64,000 bases of DNA from Natrialba magadii ATCC 43099 (GCF_000025625.1 NC_013922.1:2480001-2544000); one strand, 5' to 3'; counted from the first letter of the stretch, positions 7,801 through 16,514 are shown. Program-made: numbers and translations. The notes: a model not told the origin generated them from the letters alone.

Positions 7801-10137
7801 GTGGTGTGGGCCCTGAAGCTCCTCGAGGCGATCTAAGAGATATGGTGCGTCGAAATCATCGCAGTTGTGGACCAAACACCCTTCAGCGATGAAGTTGTGC
7901 GTCGTCGTTTCGATGTCGTAGGTCGTCTCAGTGCCAGTTACCGAAACGTCCGTTACCTCAACGAAGACGTACTCTTCCCACTCCTCAGAGTGTGTCTCGT
8001 GACGTTTAAGGTTAATACCGCGCCGATGTTTGTCGTTACCGATCCGCTTTGCGTCAGACCCGACATCTGCTTCGAACAACGCGTATGGGATGTTCTCGGT
8101 TTGACCACTCTTGCCGCCCTCGAATTCCGTGAGGGCGTCTTTCTTTTCGGAATGGCTCATATACGGGAGCACGCAGTCCTTCAGTCGATCGATGTCGCGT
8201 TTCGCATCGGGAATTCTAACGACGTTCTCTCGTTGCTGCGCGTAGATCCCAAGGCGCTTGAATAGCTTCACGTACCACGTACCGATCGACCGGTTCTCGG
8301 CAGCAACTGTGATCCCGCTTTGCGCAATATTTCCGTCGCCATCGATAGCACCCGCTAAGAAGCGACCGATGTATTCGGACGGCATTTCGTAAATCGTCGA
8401 GAGATCGACTGGACCGTCGTTTTTATTCCCAAACGGAATACCGAGTCCGTGAAAGGCATACATCGTCGCATAGTCCAGCACGTTCTGTTTGTAACATCCC
8501 TTTCCGTCCGGTTCTAAATGATTCTCGCCGGGGAATTGTCGATGGAGTTCCTCTCGAGTGTTGTAGAACCGAACGCCATCATCTGTCGACATCGACCCGT
8601 CCGTGAGGATCAGCCCAGCGTAATAGAGTTCTTCAGGCGTTATTTTTCGTTCGAGAGCAACACCCGTTCCCCGATATTCGACGCCACCATCTGGAACGGG
8701 AACGTCGTACTGGCTCGCTGCATCTCGGCAGCGTTTCGGTGTCCAGACACTCGTGTGTGGGTGATGTAAGGTTCCGGTTGTGACATCAAACTGATCGGCT
8801 AACTCACTGACGGCACCGTATGGGAGATCCGTCTTGAATTCTGAGACCGACTGTTTGTCGGCGTATCGTTGGTTCTCTATCGGAATGAGGTCCGAAAGGG
8901 TAGGAGTGGCCGTCTCTTCGACGGAGAGTCTCCGCGGTTTGAGCACGTAATCACCCGATTCGATTTCGCTCCCTTCTTTCCAGTCCACGGCATCGTCACC
9001 CCCGACCATTATCCGATGATCGGCTGACGATCGGAGGGATGTTCCATCAGCTAACGAAAATTCACGTATCTCCTTCTCGCTTTCCCACTTGTTCGTTACT
9101 TCTGCAACGCTTGTTTGCTGTGAGTCGGAACCGACTACCGAATCCCCAATCTCGATCTCTTGTATCTCTTTCTCGGTTCCGTCCGCCATGAGGACATCGC
9201 TATCCGCTGGAAGGCAGTTCCAACCAGTGATGATGTCTGGGTCGGCCTTATTTCGATCAGCGATGTAGTCGACGAACGCCTCAAGCATCGCTTCCTCCGC
9301 GTCGAAGGCGCGAATCTCGTGGTCAATCTCGCCCTCGATTGGCTCGTAATCGGTTATTTCGTCGGGGATCTCGCCGTCGCCCTCGTCGGCCGCACAGACC
9401 CACATGATGTACTCGTCGCGGTAGGAGTCGTGGCTCGTCAGACAGACGATCGGCTCCTCGCCGTCCTCTGGGAAGCCATGGCGGTCCTCGACCTCGATGT
9501 CGAACGTCAGGACGCGCGGATCGGCGTCGACATCGACGGCCTCCACTTCGGTGTGGGGGACGACGAGCGAGCCGTCCTCGGCGCGGCGCTGGGGGACGCG
9601 AATGCCGCTCTGAACGTCCTTGTCGATGAGAAACCGGTTCGGGAACAGGATGTCAGCCTCGTAGTGTTCGAAGTCGTCACGGATCTGACCCACGTCGCGC
9701 GGTGTCTGCCCGAAGATTTTGGTGAGTTTCTCACCGCGAATACTCTCGTAGGGCTCGCCGTTCTCGTCTTCCGTCTCGCTCCCGGTGAGGCGGTCGTACT
9801 GCTCTTCTGGTGGGCGCTCGAGTGTCTCCGTCGGCGCGTAGAAGTACGGTCGGAAGCCGACGACCTGCACGTGTTCGAGTTCGTTCTCCGGGGTGCGTCC
9901 GAAGACGTGCATGATCGGTCGCTCCTCGTCGCCGTAGCCAGCGACGGTGTAGTCGACCTGCATTACCGCGATGTCGACCGCCTCACTCTCGGGTTCCGGC
10001 AGCGTTTCCTCGACGACGTCGATCACCTCGGCCGTAGTGGTCCCGCCGTTGCCCGCGACGGCGACAGCCTCTTCGTCCGGCCGCTGTGCGGACTCGTCTG
10101 AAAACTCCGTGAGTCCGGTTTGGCCCGCCTCAGTCAT
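4816..10137 (-). CDS. polB: Family B replicative DNA polymerase containing two inteins
   Basis: The 1773-residue precursor leaves a 910-residue polymerase after removal of two inteins. Exonuclease motifs are visible: Exo I FDIEVED near residue 225, Exo II GWN/CDDFD interrupted by intein 1, and Exo III YNLRDVELCVEL. Polymerase motifs are motif A LDLKSLYPMC, motif B KVIMN/SLYG interrupted by intein 2, and motif C YGDTDSVML. It copies DNA and proofreads 3'-5'. The ATG at 10137 is preferred over one 48 codons upstream because a TATA-like GGTTTTTATT lies 27 nt before it, giving a leaderless mRNA and the N-terminus MTEAGQTGLTEF. All catalytic residues seem intact once the inteins are removed. Confidence 0.95.
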   Translation of the reverse strand: MTEAGQTGLTEFSDESAQRPDEEAVAVAGNGGTTTAEVIDVVEETLPEPESEAVDIAVMQVDYTVAGYGDEERPIMHVFGRTPENELEHVQVVGFRPYFYAPTETLERPPEEQYDRLTGSETEDENGEPYESIRGEKLTKIFGQTPRDVGQIRDDFEHYEADILFPNRFLIDKDVQSGIRVPQRRAEDGSLVVPHTEVEAVDVDADPRVLTFDIEVEDRHGFPEDGEEPIVCLTSHDSYRDEYIMWVCAADEGDGEIPDEITDYEPIEGEIDHEIRAFDAEEAMLEAFVDYIADRNKADPDIITGWNCLPADSDVLMADGTEKEIQEIEIGDSVVGSDSQQTSVAEVTNKWESEKEIREFSLADGTSLRSSADHRIMVGGDDAVDWKEGSEIESGDYVLKPRRLSVEETATPTLSDLIPIENQRYADKQSVSEFKTDLPYGAVSELADQFDVTTGTLHHPHTSVWTPKRCRDAASQYDVPVPDGGVEYRGTGVALERKITPEELYYAGLILTDGSMSTDDGVRFYNTREELHRQFPGENHLEPDGKGCYKQNVLDYATMYAFHGLGIPFGNKNDGPVDLSTIYEMPSEYIGRFLAGAIDGDGNIAQSGITVAAENRSIGTWYVKLFKRLGIYAQQRENVVRIPDAKRDIDRLKDCVLPYMSHSEKKDALTEFEGGKSGQTENIPYALFEADVGSDAKRIGNDKHRRGINLKRHETHSEEWEEYVFVEVTDVSVTGTETTYDIETTTHNFIAEGCLVHNCDDFDAPYLLDRLEELQGPHHDYDLEIDQLSRVDEVWRSGWGGPDIKGRVVFDLLYGYQRMVFSELDSYRLDAVGESELGVGKERYAGDIGDLWEDDPYQLLAYNLRDVELCVELDRQQSIIPFWDEVRSFVGCKLEDAPTPGDAVDMYVLHQAYGEFALPSKGQQEAGEEYEGGAVFEPITGVKENVTVLDLKSLYPMCMTTINASPETRVDPDSYDGETYEAPTGTHFQKEPDGVNRTMITELLAEREEKKALRNEHEPGTPEYEQYDRQQGAVKVIMNCFTPDTEVLTPDGVRDITDLEVGDEVYSLDPETEALEVKPVVETHAYPEYDGDLVDIETNKIDFRVTPNHRMLVRKNETNGITEDEYSFIEAGDLDRATNYELPHDWDGPDGNELDTVDLTELIDGEYEVWVRPSVHGHTFTTELGWKPRRVPKADVGKTGYVFTAEEFEAHREYIEEVCETSFIHRDSGRKWIPRTYDGDKFLDLLAWFVTEGNVYTSEDKQFGENFRGSATTVKLAQDKLPIADGGLGHHATIGELLDEMGFDYYVDDRSYTVTSKLLGNFLTSCCGDGSFEKRIPELVFECSHRQKRRFLEVLIDGDGDRQTNSWRYTTSSNRLRDDVLRLCAHLGLTANYSRDSGTWRIYVTEGSKNTLRMHRSSTQSTADNGVYCVTVEDNHTLLAGRNGKFQFVGQSLYGVSGWEQFRLYDKEAASAITATGREVIEFTETAANELDYTVAYGDTDSVMLELGPDISKDEALEQSFEIEEYINDRYDDFARDELNAEFHRFQIEFEKLYRRFFQAGKKKRYAGHITWKEGKDVDTIDIVGFEYQRSDIAPITKEVQHKVIEMIVKEGDVEGAKEYVNGVIEDVQEGDIALEEIAIPGGIGKRLDNYDTDTAQVRGAKYANRLLGTNFQRGSKPKRLYLDRVGPSFFERLEEEEGLDARTDPIYGAFKRDPDVICFEYDDQIPEEFEVDYDTMLEKTLKGPIERILEALGVSWEEVKSGQEQTGLSNFM
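5785..7020 (-). other. PolB intein 2 (412 residues) in motif B, LAGLIDADG-type
   Basis: It begins with Cys (CFTPDTEVLTPDGV) right after VIMN and ends FQFVGQ before the extein SLYG. Splicing block B is RVTPNHRMLV. Two degenerate dodecapeptide endonuclease motifs are seen, LLAWFVTEG and FLEVLIDGDG. The insertion interrupts the conserved KxxxNSxYG polymerase motif, a known intein site in archaeal PolB. The last two residues are Gly-Gln, not the canonical His-Asn; the +1 nucleophile is Ser. The reading frame is open throughout, so the intein is probably functional. Confidence 0.92.
7864..9216 (-). other. PolB intein 1 (451 residues) in the Exo II motif, LAGLIDADG-type
   Basis: It begins with Cys (CLPADSDVLMADGTEKEIQE) after IITGWN and ends CLVHN before the extein Cys of CDDFDAPYLL. 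The block-B-like RSSADHRIMVG and the canonical His-Asn/Cys C-terminus are present. The homing-endonuclease dodecapeptides are YYAGLILTDG and FLAGAIDGDG. The site lies inside the exonuclease II motif, so the unspliced protein could not proofread. The base composition is lower in GC than the flanking exteins, as expected of a mobile insertion. Confidence 0.93.
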
Positions 10138-10159
10138 GGTATCGGGCTTTGTAGCCGGT

Positions 10160-10169
10160 GAATAAAAAC
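10160..10169 (-). promoter_or_regulatory. TATA box for polB
   Basis: The minus strand reads GGTTTTTATT about 27 nt before the ATG at 10137. It sets the start of polB and predicts a leaderless transcript. Confidence 0.6.
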
Positions 10170-10262
10170 CCCTGCAATCCGCTCCGGAAATCGGAGACGG
10201 CATTGCTGTGAGTCGGACTCTCTCGATTCCGTCTTCTGATCTGATATTGCAGGAGCAAAAAG

Positions 10263-10272
10263 ACATATAATG
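10263..10272 (+). promoter_or_regulatory. TATA box for the 53-residue ORF at 10306
   Basis: ACATATAATG on the plus strand predicts transcription from about 10293, leaving a leader of roughly 13 nt before the ATG at 10306. Confidence 0.55.
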
Positions 10273-10305
10273 TGGTAACACATAACACGCAATCAGGTGA
10301 CCGAT

Positions 10306-10467
10306 ATGTCCACCACTCCTGACGACGCGACGGATCGTAGTGAGTCTGTAGACGCCCCGACGATCGAGTCCTACGAGACGGACGACGGCGTCGTCTTCTA
10401 TGACGCCCAGAACCCGCTCGCGTGGGTCGAAACGACCAGAACACTGGTCCTCAAAGATGTCGCCTAA
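10306..10467 (+). CDS. Small conserved haloarchaeal protein (DUF7331-like)
   Basis: This 53-residue acidic protein begins MSTTPDDATDRSE and has the core ETDDGVVFYDAQNPLAWVE followed by TTRTLVLKDVA. The VVFYDA.NPLAWV core is one I associate with a small haloarchaeal family of unknown function, DUF7331; that name is from memory and not checked. The preceding TATA box and the absence of a competing ORF support it. It is divergently oriented from polB. There is no membrane segment and no cysteine motif. Confidence 0.7.
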   Translation: MSTTPDDATDRSESVDAPTIESYETDDGVVFYDAQNPLAWVETTRTLVLKDVA

Positions 10468-10596
10468 GTCGATACCCGTGCGACCTCGCGACCGACGCTG
10501 ATCTACCCACGAACACCCTGCCGCTGTCGCCCCTTTTCTCCCGAACTCGCACCCGAAACGCGAATCCTTTTGCGTGTGGTTGCTCTCTGCTCACCC

Positions 10597-11388
10597 GTGA
10601 CGACTGATCGGACCAGTACCGACGCAGATGGCGACCACAATACCGCCAGCGACACCGCTGCCGCCGATTCTTCCACCGACGGCACAGCCGCTGACTCCTC
10701 CGACGCCGCCACCGACGGCACAGCCGCTGACTCCTCCGACGCCGCCACCGCCAATGCGTCCACTGCCAACTCCGAATCCGAGTCCACCGCTCGCAACAAA
10801 GACGCGAGTACTCCCGACGATTCCCCACCGGGCGAGTGGGATCCCGAAGCATCGTACCGGGACTCGAGTGCCGACTCGCTGACGATTCCGCGAGTCGAGA
10901 CTGAGGATGCGGGGTCGACGTTCATGTCCGATTTCAAATCCGAGCACGAACACGAACACGAACACGAGTTCGAGGCCGACTCGGTCACCATCCCGGAAGT
11001 GTCGACAGCCGAGTCGGACGTGCCGAAAGAACTCCTCAAGCTGTTCTGGGGGATCGTGCTCGTTCTCAACGCGGCGATACTCGCCGTTGCGCTCGGTCTT
11101 TTGTTCATCATTTTCGAGGGCGTCTCGCAGATGGCTCTCACACTGATCGCCGGCGGTCTCGTCCTGTTTGGCTTCGCGTACTACCGATACCGGTCGTATC
11201 GGAACCAAGAGAACGAGTTCACCGTCGAGGACGCGGACGAACTGAGTGAGGGCGACGACGATGACGACACCGCTTCGGAGAACAGTACCAATGCCGACGA
11301 GGAAGACGACGACATCGGCGAGAGCGACACTACTGGGTCCGAACGCGACGAGTCACTACAGCAGGACGACTCCGACCGCCAATACTGA
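10597..11388 (+). CDS. Two-helix membrane protein with acidic arms (DUF7322-like)
   Basis: The protein has 263 residues from a GTG start. The N-terminal half is low-complexity, rich in Asp, Ala, Ser and Thr with an imperfect repeat (AADSSDAATDGT), and includes a run of His-Glu pairs (EHEHEHEHEFEAD). Around the middle, SDVPKELLKLFWGIVLVLNA starts two adjacent hydrophobic helices ending ALTLIAGGLVLFGFAYYRYR; a very acidic tail follows. Such an organisation recalls haloarchaeal DUF7322, usually near rad50/mre11 (from memory). It is probably an integral membrane protein with cytosolic disordered arms. The GTG is the most likely start because upstream in-frame sequence is not protein-like. Function unknown. 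Confidence 0.7.
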   Translation: MTTDRTSTDADGDHNTASDTAAADSSTDGTAADSSDAATDGTAADSSDAATANASTANSESESTARNKDASTPDDSPPGEWDPEASYRDSSADSLTIPRVETEDAGSTFMSDFKSEHEHEHEHEFEADSVTIPEVSTAESDVPKELLKLFWGIVLVLNAAILAVALGLLFIIFEGVSQMALTLIAGGLVLFGFAYYRYRSYRNQENEFTVEDADELSEGDDDDDTASENSTNADEEDDDIGESDTTGSERDESLQQDDSDRQY

Positions 11389-11451
11389 CGCCGGCAAAAG
11401 TACTTCAGGGACTGACGCCGAAGAACGGATACCGGACGACTCTGACCGACT

Positions 11452-12033
11452 ATGACAACCGTCCAAGACGACACCGGGAAACGATACCTGCTTCTCAAGC
11501 GCTCCGAGCACGCGAGCCTCGTACGTGACCCACAGACAGGCGACGAATGCTACGTCCAGAACGACCGACTCGACTCCGTCGACGCCGCAGACGAACTCGA
11601 CCCGGTCGCACAGGCGGTCAGCAGTCCCGTTCGGACACTGCTTACGACCGTCCACGACGAAGCCACCCTCAGTCTGCTTATCACCCTCGCAGACGAGGGT
11701 CCACTCGACATCCGCACGATTCTCGACAGAACCACCCTCTGTGAAAGCGACCTCCACGGCCGACTGACCATCCTCAAGGGTGCCGACCTGCTCGCCGAAA
11801 CCGACGTCGGCGGCGAGCGTGGGTACCGTCTCACCAACACCTGCGACGCCGCACTCGAGACGATCCGATTCGATCTCGATAAGTCGGCGGCAGCGCCCGA
11901 TCCAGATTCCGACGACAACGCGTCTTCTGAGTCCGATTCGGCTGCGTCCGCAGCTCCGTCGAGGTCTACGTCCACATCCACCTCCACATCCACCTCGACT
12001 CCAGAACCAGCAGGCTCACTCGAGTCGAACTGA
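11452..12033 (+). CDS. Winged-helix-like haloarchaeal protein (DUF7346-like)
   Basis: The 193-residue protein starts MTTVQDDTGKRYLLLKRSEH, with a small beta-rich N-terminus (DPQTGDECYVQNDRL). A winged-helix-like region follows at about residues 60-145: LLTTVHDEATLSLLITLADE, DIRTILDRTTLCESDLHGRL and a wing LAETDVGGERGYRLT. The tail is a low-complexity Ser/Thr run encoded by a 6-bp repeat (TCCACA). A regulatory or DNA-binding role is inferred from fold only. It is convergent with rad50, separated by a symmetric A/T hairpin, and I recall this family next to rad50 in other haloarchaea. Confidence 0.7.
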   Translation: MTTVQDDTGKRYLLLKRSEHASLVRDPQTGDECYVQNDRLDSVDAADELDPVAQAVSSPVRTLLTTVHDEATLSLLITLADEGPLDIRTILDRTTLCESDLHGRLTILKGADLLAETDVGGERGYRLTNTCDAALETIRFDLDKSAAAPDPDSDDNASSESDSAASAAPSRSTSTSTSTSTSTPEPAGSLESN

Positions 12034-12047
12034 AACAGACTCCGGTG

Positions 12048-12060
12048 AAAAACGAGTTTT
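12048..12060. terminator. Bidirectional terminator-like A/T palindrome
   Basis: AAAAACGAGTTTT lies between the convergent stops at 12033 and 12086. It offers a T run to transcripts from either side. Confidence 0.4.
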
Positions 12061-12085
12061 GTTGACCGCGCCCCTCCCGACCTGC

Positions 12086-14860
12086 CTACTCGGACGCCAG
12101 CAGCGCCGCCTCCGGCGGCTCGCCGCGTTCGAGTCGCGAGCGGTTCGAGGTCGCGTCCTTCTCGACCCTGACGAGCGAGTCCGCCGCACCGACGAGTTCC
12201 TGATCGTGACTGACGACGACGATCTGTTCGACGCCCAGGTCGCGCATCGACTCGACCAGCGAGACGAGCTGGGTGACATGGCCGGAGTCGAGAAACACCG
12301 TCGGCTCGTCGAGGATCAGCGGCGGCATCGGCGCAGCACCCTCGACGCCCTCCGCGAGCAGCCGGTAGATCGCACACCGCAGACTGAGGTTGAACAACGC
12401 TCGCTCCCCTCCCGAGAGCTGCTCGGGATCGAGGCTCTCGCCATCCTTCTGATACACCGTCAGCTGGTAGTCGCCGTCCAGATCGATCGCCGCGTAGGAG
12501 TCGTTCTGGTAGACCAGGTCGAACGTCTCGTTCAGCAATCGCTCTAAGGTCTCGACGTTCTGCTGGCGCAGGTCCGAGCGCAACTCGCCGTAGGTCGTCT
12601 GCAGCGTCTCGGCCTCGTCGTACAGCGACTCGAGTGTCTCGCATGTTTCTTCGACTGCAACGAGTCGGTCGCGCAGGCGCTCGAGTTCGTCGAGTTTCTC
12701 CTCGACGCCGCCGATTGTCCCCTGCACGTCGTCGCGCTGTTCCTCGAGGTCGTCGAGTTTCTCCTCGACCTGCTCGATGTAGGTGTCGGCGTTCTGGCGG
12801 TCCTCGCGGGCAGCCTCGACGCGAGCGTCGTCGAATTCGTCCTCGAGTTCGCGCTTCCGATCGCGCTTTGCCGACAGCGTCTCGCGGCGCTCCTCGTTCA
12901 TCTCCTGCCAGTCGGCACGACGCTCACGGCGCGTCACGATCTGGCGCTCGAGTTCGGCGCGCTCGTCGGCGATCTCGCGCAGTCGTCGCAGCGCCTGCAG
13001 CGTCTCCTTGATCGCGCTGCGCTCGCCGTTGATCTTGCCGAGTTCGACACGGACCTCGTCGACCTCCGACTCGAGTTCGCTCGCTTCTTCGCGTTTCGCT
13101 TCGGCGTCGGACTCGAGTTCGTCGGCCTCCTCGCGCAACTCGGTACACTGTTCGCGCCGGTCGGCGATCGTCTCGCGCTTCTGGGCCAGGAGTTGCTCGA
13201 CGTTGTCGCGGTTGTCTGCGAGCCGTTCGACGCGGCGTTCGGCCTCCTGTAGGTCCTCGACCTGCTCGATTCGCTCGTCGAGCGCTTCGATCTCAGCTGC
13301 GAGTGTCTCTCGCTCGGCCTCGAGTTCCTCGGCTTCCTCGCGCTTTTCGGCGAGGACGTCGACGTGTGGCGAGTCCTCGACGGACTGGCCACACTCGGGG
13401 CACTTGCCTTCCTCGAGCAGCGCTTCGCCTTCCTCGATGGCGTTTTCGACGGTTCTGAGATCGGCGGTGAGATCGTTGCGTTCGGCGACTGCGTCCTCGC
13501 GGTCGGACTCGAGTTCCGCGAGCCGTGTTTCGGCCTCGCCGAACGCGACGGTCAGGTTGTCCGTTGTGTCTTCGTCTTCGTCTTCGTCTTTGTCTTCGTC
13601 TTCGTCTTTGTCTTCGTCTTCGTCTTTGTCTCCGCCAACGAACCGCCCTCGAAGCTCATCGATCTCATCCTCGAGCTCCGAGAGCTTCTCCTCGCGATCG
13701 CCGATTTCTGACTCGGTCGTCTCGAGTTCGCTCTCGATTTCGTCGGCGTCCGTGCGCGCTTCGTCGGCCCGTGTTTCGAGGTCGTCGGCCTCCTCTCGGA
13801 GCCGGTCGGCGGTCTCCGTTTTCGTCTGGATCGAGACGCGAACGTCTGCGAGGTCATCCTGGAGTTCCTCGTCTCGTTCTTCGAGGTCGTCGATATGCTG
13901 TTCGACACTCGTCTCGGCACCGGAATCTGCGCCGGGGTCGACCTCGCGCTCGAGATCTGCGAGCAACTCGTTGCGTTCGTCGGCGAGTTCCTCGCGCGCT
14001 TCTTTCCGCTCCCGAATCTCGTCTTTCGCGTCCTCGCGGTCGCGTTCGGTCTCGGTGATCTTCGATTGGAGGTCGTCGATCTCCTCGCCGAGCGTCTCGA
14101 TCTCCTCGCGGGTCTCTTCGTGGCGCTCGAGCACCTCCTGGGCCGTTTCGAGCGTCTCCACGGCCTGGTCTCGCTGGGCCTCGTAGTGGTCGATCTGTTC
14201 CGTGAGCTCGTCGCGCTCTTTCTCGAGTGTGTTCAGCGTTTCGTGGAGATCCTGCTCCTCTTTTTGCTCGACCTGCGAGCGGACGTCATCGAGGACCTCC
14301 CGCTGGCCGTCGAGGACGGACTTGACGCCGAGCCGTGCATCGCTCGCGCGCTCGCGATACTCCTCGAGTGCACCCAGTTGCAGGAGGTCGTCGATCATGT
14401 CCTGGCGCTCGCTCGGCGAGGCGTGGATGAGTTTGTTGACCTCGCCCTGGCGGACGTACGCGCAGTTGACGAACGCCTCGGCGTCCATTCGCAGGAGTTC
14501 GGTGACCGTCTTACGCACGTCGCGCGCGCCTTCGATGGTGTCTTCGGGCGTCTCGAGGACGCACTTGGTCGTCGTTGCGCGGTCGCCGCGCAGTTTGAGA
14601 TGGCGTTCGATGTGGTACTCGCGGTTGTCGTGGGTGAACCAGAGTTCGACCTCCGACTCGTTCTCGCCGGTCGTGATCACGTCGTCGAGCGTGCGGTCGT
14701 CGAGCGCCTTCGAGCCGTAGAGGGCGAAGAAGACGGCCTCGAGCAGCGTCGATTTCCCGCTGCCGTTGACCCCGTGGACGACGGTGACGCCGCGCTCTAA
14801 GGTGAGGTCGGCGTCGCCGTAGCACTTGAAGTTCAGCATGCGGACGCGGTCGACTCTCAT
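12086..14860 (-). CDS. rad50: DNA double-strand-break repair ATPase Rad50
   Basis: SMC-like ATPase of 924 residues. Walker A GVNGSGKST is at 30-38, a long coiled coil carries the zinc hook CPEC at 487-490, the signature LSGGERALFNLSLR precedes Walker B LILDEPTVFLD, and the D-loop/H-loop region ends VVSHDQELVGAADSLVRVE. With Mre11 it tethers and processes DNA ends. An unusual KDEDED repeat (about residues 409-433, 18-bp DNA units at 13560-13632) interrupts the ascending coiled coil ahead of the hook. The start overlaps the mre11 stop by 4 nt (ATGA), showing translational coupling. Length is normal. Confidence 0.97.
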   Translation of the reverse strand: MRVDRVRMLNFKCYGDADLTLERGVTVVHGVNGSGKSTLLEAVFFALYGSKALDDRTLDDVITTGENESEVELWFTHDNREYHIERHLKLRGDRATTTKCVLETPEDTIEGARDVRKTVTELLRMDAEAFVNCAYVRQGEVNKLIHASPSERQDMIDDLLQLGALEEYRERASDARLGVKSVLDGQREVLDDVRSQVEQKEEQDLHETLNTLEKERDELTEQIDHYEAQRDQAVETLETAQEVLERHEETREEIETLGEEIDDLQSKITETERDREDAKDEIRERKEAREELADERNELLADLEREVDPGADSGAETSVEQHIDDLEERDEELQDDLADVRVSIQTKTETADRLREEADDLETRADEARTDADEIESELETTESEIGDREEKLSELEDEIDELRGRFVGGDKDEDEDKDEDEDKDEDEDEDTTDNLTVAFGEAETRLAELESDREDAVAERNDLTADLRTVENAIEEGEALLEEGKCPECGQSVEDSPHVDVLAEKREEAEELEAERETLAAEIEALDERIEQVEDLQEAERRVERLADNRDNVEQLLAQKRETIADRREQCTELREEADELESDAEAKREEASELESEVDEVRVELGKINGERSAIKETLQALRRLREIADERAELERQIVTRRERRADWQEMNEERRETLSAKRDRKRELEDEFDDARVEAAREDRQNADTYIEQVEEKLDDLEEQRDDVQGTIGGVEEKLDELERLRDRLVAVEETCETLESLYDEAETLQTTYGELRSDLRQQNVETLERLLNETFDLVYQNDSYAAIDLDGDYQLTVYQKDGESLDPEQLSGGERALFNLSLRCAIYRLLAEGVEGAAPMPPLILDEPTVFLDSGHVTQLVSLVESMRDLGVEQIVVVSHDQELVGAADSLVRVEKDATSNRSRLERGEPPEAALLASE

Positions 14861-16296
14861 GCGAAATCACCCAGTGAGGCGTGGTCGGCGTCTCGGTCCG
14901 GCTCCGTGTCGGATTCTGCCTCGCCCGCTGTGTCATGTTCGGCTGTCTCACGTTCGGCTGTGTTACGCTCGTCTGTGTCACCCTCGGAATCTATCGGGTG
15001 TTCATCGTCTGCTGTGGCAGCAGCTGACGTTTTGGTGTCTTCGGTGCCTCCGGTACCCGAGTCAGCGGCGGCCGCCGAGAGCTGATCCGCAACCGTCGTC
15101 ACATCTTCGTCCTCCGGCGCGCGCTCCGGTGCTGGCTCGAACGCAGACCGGTCGTCCTCGAGTAGGTCGCGAACACGGCGCTCAACTGACTCCCGGACGT
15201 TCGAATCGGGCAGGTCGTCGTTGCGGACCGTCTCGTCGATACTGCGCGCAGCGTCGCTGAGCCCGAGGTCACGGATTCGCTCGCGAACGGCCGCGTCCGG
15301 GTCGGCGAAGCTCACCGAGACCTCCTCGGCCTCGTCGGGGATGTCGCGTCGGTCGTTCATCCGGGCGACGAGTGCGCCGCGGTCGAGTGCGAGTTCCTCG
15401 ACAGCGGCGGGAGTGATCGGCCGGCCATCGCCCTCGACGGTGACGATGGCGACGGCGTCTTCGACGTCGTGCTGGCGGACACGCTCCTGGACGCGGTCGA
15501 TTCCCTCCCCTTCCTCGAGTTCGACGTCGACGAAAACGAAGTCGCGGGTGTCGGTGAGTGAGCGGCGGGTGATGGCGACCGCATTATCGCTGGCGTCCTC
15601 GCTCGTGGCCTCACTATCGTCAGCCGCGGACTCGAACTCGACCAGATTGTACCCTCGCGCTTCGCGTTCGCTCGCGCTCGCACGCTCGGTCGACCCGCAG
15701 TAGGTCACCCAGGTGTCGCACACCTCGGCGGTGTCTGGCTTGTGATTGTCTCCAAGGAGGACGGCGTCAAACTCGACTGTGGCCTCCTCGAGCATTCGCT
15801 CCGTATCCCAGTCGGCGTGGGCGAAGGGCTCGAACAGGCCATGGCTCACCAGCGCCGCGTGACTCGCGGCGTCGGGAACTGGTTCGAACTCGTACTCGAG
15901 TCCCTCGCGTCGCGAGCGGGGGACGAAGTCCTGGCCGTAGAAGGCGACATCGCCGACGACTTCGGGGTCGGGACCGAGGCGCGTTGCGAGGCCGATGTCG
16001 GCGAAGAGGTCGAGCCACTGGGCGTCGCGTTTGCCCTCGTGGTTGCCGACAACGGCGAGGAAGGGGATGTTAGCGTCCGCGAGCGTTCGGAGGACGTCGA
16101 TCGTTCCCTGGAGGTCGACCAGTCCAGGCCGACGATCGTGAAAGAGGTCGCCGGCGTGGATGACGGCGTCGACGTCCGCTGAAACCGCGTCCTCGGCGAC
16201 GTTGCGAAACGCCTCGAGGAAGTCTCGTCGTCGGGCGGGCGAGTTGTACTGCTGGTACCCGAGGTGGGTGTCGCCCGTGTGTATCACCCGTGTCAT
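14857..16296 (-). CDS. mre11: DNA double-strand-break repair nuclease Mre11
   Basis: The 479-residue calcineurin-like phosphoesterase shows metal-binding motifs in order: HTGDTHLG at residues 6-13, HAGDLFHD near 47-54, VVGNHEGKRD near 93, LVSHG near 150 and a GDNHKPD motif near 177. It is the Mn-dependent nuclease partner of Rad50. The C-terminal third is acidic and low in complexity with repeats such as ERETAEHDTAGEAESDTEPD. The start at 16296 is supported by a TATA-like CTTTAGGG about 29 nt upstream on the minus strand. It is first in a two-gene operon with rad50. Confidence 0.96.
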   Translation of the reverse strand: MTRVIHTGDTHLGYQQYNSPARRRDFLEAFRNVAEDAVSADVDAVIHAGDLFHDRRPGLVDLQGTIDVLRTLADANIPFLAVVGNHEGKRDAQWLDLFADIGLATRLGPDPEVVGDVAFYGQDFVPRSRREGLEYEFEPVPDAASHAALVSHGLFEPFAHADWDTERMLEEATVEFDAVLLGDNHKPDTAEVCDTWVTYCGSTERASASEREARGYNLVEFESAADDSEATSEDASDNAVAITRRSLTDTRDFVFVDVELEEGEGIDRVQERVRQHDVEDAVAIVTVEGDGRPITPAAVEELALDRGALVARMNDRRDIPDEAEEVSVSFADPDAAVRERIRDLGLSDAARSIDETVRNDDLPDSNVRESVERRVRDLLEDDRSAFEPAPERAPEDEDVTTVADQLSAAAADSGTGGTEDTKTSAAATADDEHPIDSEGDTDERNTAERETAEHDTAGEAESDTEPDRDADHASLGDFA

Positions 16297-16514
16297 TGTC
16301 CCGTCGTTAGACAGGCGGCCCTAAAGTGGTTCCGCGACCGGAGTGAAAGTAGTCCCCGTTGAGAGGTTCCCGTGATCGACCCGCAGATATGGCTCCGCTC
16401 TGTTGTCGCAGCGAGAGAGTTGTCGTCGCCCCAATTCCTGTGCCCGGTTTTTCGACACGGTCGGTTCCGGAATCGAACGCAGACTCGTAACCACCTGAAT
16501 TCCTGGACCCTCAG

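Noticed and set aside
10138-10281. 48-codon extension of PolB to an upstream ATG
   Set aside because: It runs through the polB promoter; the TATA spacing and protein likeness support the start at 10137.
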